From: Gemmiger sp. An194 | GTDB lineage: Bacteria; Bacillota; Clostridia; Oscillospirales; Ruminococcaceae | Assembly: GCF_002160145.1 (NCBI RefSeq) | Contig: NZ_NFKA01000003.1 | Coordinates: 124,001 to 188,000 of the forward strand | Direction: 5' to 3' | Length of the DNA: 64,000 nucleotides | In this document: in pieces, positions 62,473-64,000 of the stretch | Position numbering within the stretch: the stretch's first letter is position 1 | How the letters are laid out: every line of letters begins with the position of its first letter | Made by a program: the position numbers and the translations under genes | Notes under the pieces: model-generated | The model's input: the letters and a program-made list of their open reading frames with translations, nothing else | What the model was told of the DNA's origin: nothing | Database searches by the model: none

Positions 62473-62645
62473 GGTCATTTCTCCTCTTTTTCGCTGTTTT
62501 TCCGCCGCAAAGGCGGATTTTCACATAACCAGTGTACCGTAAGCCTCTCTGGCGCAAAAGGTTTTGAAGCTAATCAAACCCTTTTGAAAGTTTTTTAACA
62601 AACGAATCCGGCGGCATCCTGTCGCTTCCCGCCTCTGCCCGGCGG

Positions 62646-63332
62646 CTATTCCGCCGGGATGTATTGGTACAGCATGGAGGGGCGGCCGCCGGTCTGATAA
62701 TCCACGGTGCTGTGCAGCACGCCGGTCTCCACCAGATGGTTCACATAGCGGCCCACCGTCACCCGGGACAGGCCCACCGCCTCGGAGATCTCCTCGCTGG
62801 TGTGGGCTTTGCCCGCCTGGGAGCGCATATATTCGCGGATCTTGTCCAGCGTGCGTTTCTGCAGTCCCTTCTTCAGCGCGGGCTCCTCGGCCGGAGGCTG
62901 TGCCAGCAGCCGATCGATCTGCTGCTGGTGCAGCCCGTCCTGCTCGCTCATCCGGTCCAGCTGCCGCCGCTGGCTGCAGAAACGGACCAGCGCCTGCTCG
63001 AACCGCTCGTATTCAAAGGGCTTGACCAGATAGTCCGTCACACCCAGCTCCAGCATGCGGCGCACGGTACCGCCCTCGTTGGCGGCACTGACCACGATCA
63101 CCCCCGGCCGGGGCGTTACCTCCGCCAGCTTTTTCAAAAACTCCAGCCCGTCCATCACCGGCATATAATAATCCAGGATCACCAGATCCGCCGGGTTTTC
63201 CTGCAGCCAGGCCAGCGCGGCCTCGCCGTTGTGGAAGGTCTCCTCCACGGAAAACTCCCCCTGTGCCTGTACATACTGCTGATTGATGGCCCGCACCATG
63301 GGGTCGTCCTCTACAATGATCACTCGATACAT
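62646..63332 (-). CDS. CitB/DcuR-type response regulator
   Basis: A 228-residue regulator: receiver with phospho-acceptor Asp54 in LVILDYYMPVMDG and Lys in YLVKPFEYE, then a C-terminal winged helix (HTSEEISEAVGLSRVTVGRY, VNHLVETGVLHS) typical of the CitB/DcuR group responding to citrate, fumarate or other carboxylates. It overlaps the kinase gene by 13 bp and lies 170 bp from the reductase gene, which it probably controls. Confidence 0.92.
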   Translation of the reverse strand: MYRVIIVEDDPMVRAINQQYVQAQGEFSVEETFHNGEAALAWLQENPADLVILDYYMPVMDGLEFLKKLAEVTPRPGVIVVSAANEGGTVRRMLELGVTDYLVKPFEYERFEQALVRFCSQRRQLDRMSEQDGLHQQQIDRLLAQPPAEEPALKKGLQKRTLDKIREYMRSQAGKAHTSEEISEAVGLSRVTVGRYVNHLVETGVLHSTVDYQTGGRPSMLYQYIPAE

Positions 63333-64000
63333 GACGATGCCTCCCTTGCTTGTGTGGCGATGCTCACGGTAATCCCCGTTCCCTCGTCCGGCTCGGTGTC
63401 CACCTGGATCTGCCCGCCCCAGGCCTCCACGATGCTGTGCACCAGCGAAAGGCCGGTGCCCCGGTTTTCGCCCTTGGTGGACACGCCCTGCTCAAAGATG
63501 CGCTCCAGCACCTGCGGCGGGATACCGCCTCCCGTATCCTCGCACTGGATCAGCAGGCCCTGCCCGCTGCAGTAAACGCCCAGACTGATCTCCTTCACCG
63601 GATGATCCCGGCGATCCAGCTCCTCGATGGCATTTTCCAGAAGATTGCCCACTATGGTCTCGCAGTCCTCCGGGGGAATGATCAGATCGTCCGCCATGCA
63701 GCGGCTGTCCGGCTTGAGGGTGAGCAGAATGCCCTTTTCCTTGGCCCGGATCATCTTGCCCAGAATCAGCGCCGCCAGATGGGGCACCGCGATCCGCTCG
63801 GACACCGCTGCCAGTGCACTGGCGGGCAGAAGGGTGCTGCGGGTGATGAACTCCACCGCTTCCGTCAGGCGGCCCATCTGGATGTAGCCCAGAATCACAT
63901 GGAGCTTGTTGTTGAATTCATGGTTGTAGGCCCGCAGCGTATCCACCAGAAAGCGGGTGCCGGTGAGCTCTTCGGCCAATCGGGTCACCTCGGTCTTGTC
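63320..64000 (-). CDS. CitA/DcuS-type sensor histidine kinase, C-terminal part (5' end outside window)
   Basis: The frame runs off the right edge, leaving about 226 C-terminal residues. The His of AYNHEFNNKLHVILGYIQMG is the phosphorylation site in the form used by the CitA/DcuS group. The ATPase domain has NLLENAIEELDR (N-box), CEDTGGGIP (G1), and GTGLSLVH (G2). The missing part should hold two membrane helices and an external carboxylate-sensing PAS domain. Paired with the overlapping response regulator. Confidence 0.93.
   Translation of the reverse strand, partial: DKTEVTRLAEELTGTRFLVDTLRAYNHEFNNKLHVILGYIQMGRLTEAVEFITRSTLLPASALAAVSERIAVPHLAALILGKMIRAKEKGILLTLKPDSRCMADDLIIPPEDCETIVGNLLENAIEELDRRDHPVKEISLGVYCSGQGLLIQCEDTGGGIPPQVLERIFEQGVSTKGENRGTGLSLVHSIVEAWGGQIQVDTEPDEGTGITVSIATQAREASSCIE

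Overview
The window looks like chromosome of a high-GC, anaerobic gut Firmicute of the Oscillospiraceae (Faecalibacterium / Gemmiger / Subdoligranulum neighbourhood). This is inferred from the GC-rich coding, AGGAGG-type ribosome sites, many lipoproteins with Ser/Thr/Ala-rich linkers, class III (anaerobic) ribonucleotide reductase, a T-box leader, and a purine pathway using an archaeal-type IMP cyclohydrolase. The species cannot be named from sequence alone. Both ends cut genes: nrdD on the left, a histidine kinase on the right.

Layout. 1-1.7 kb: end of nrdD, a separate 48-residue glycyl-radical domain, and nrdG. 1.9-8.7 kb: OmpR-type two-component system, two paralogous anchored proteins of unknown function, a C39-like peptidase and an amidase. 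8.7-12.7 kb (mostly minus): lipoprotein, glycosidase-like lipoprotein, tRNA with CAT anticodon, papain-like protein, ROK kinase. 13.09-19.72 kb: a small integrative element in the 3' end of tRNA-Thr(TGT), bounded by 46-bp direct repeats. It carries an integrase, an XRE regulator, an excisionase-like protein, several tiny genes, iteron-like repeats and about 500 bp of back-to-back hairpins, but no recognisable relaxase, replicase or virion gene. 19.8-27.9 kb (minus): ksgA, S41 protease, a 35-residue membrane miniprotein, M23 hydrolase, ftsX, ftsE, a CdaR-type regulator, a pseudouridine synthase and a flavin/PLP-oxidase-like protein. 28.2-28.8 kb: TetR regulator.

28.9-42.4 kb is a de novo purine cluster read leftwards: leader peptide, purE, purC, purF, purM, purN, purO, purH (transformylase only), purD, purL, purB. 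There is a terminator before purE and another before purD. 42.5-44.9 kb: ybaK, then aroF behind a Tyr/Phe-rich leader peptide and a terminator, then a DUF3783-like gene. 45-47.5 kb: a strongly promoted duplicated-domain lipoprotein and ApbE flavin transferase. 47.5-50.8 kb: a TrpXYZ-like ABC importer behind a T-box whose specifier reads UGG (Trp). 51-52.2 kb: an exported trigger-factor-like foldase. 52.3-56.3 kb: metY, a membrane protein, metA. 56.5-60.4 kb: small membrane protein, FUSC exporter, aldehyde dehydrogenase. 60.6-64 kb: flavinylated fumarate-reductase-like lipoprotein and a CitAB/DcuSR-type two-component system.

Most notable: (1) the class III reductase with its glycyl-radical domain on a separate polypeptide; (2) the hairpin array and iterons in the tRNA-Thr element; (3) two leader peptides with terminators (aroF, purE) in a Firmicute. 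Family names rest on motifs read by eye; no database search was run.
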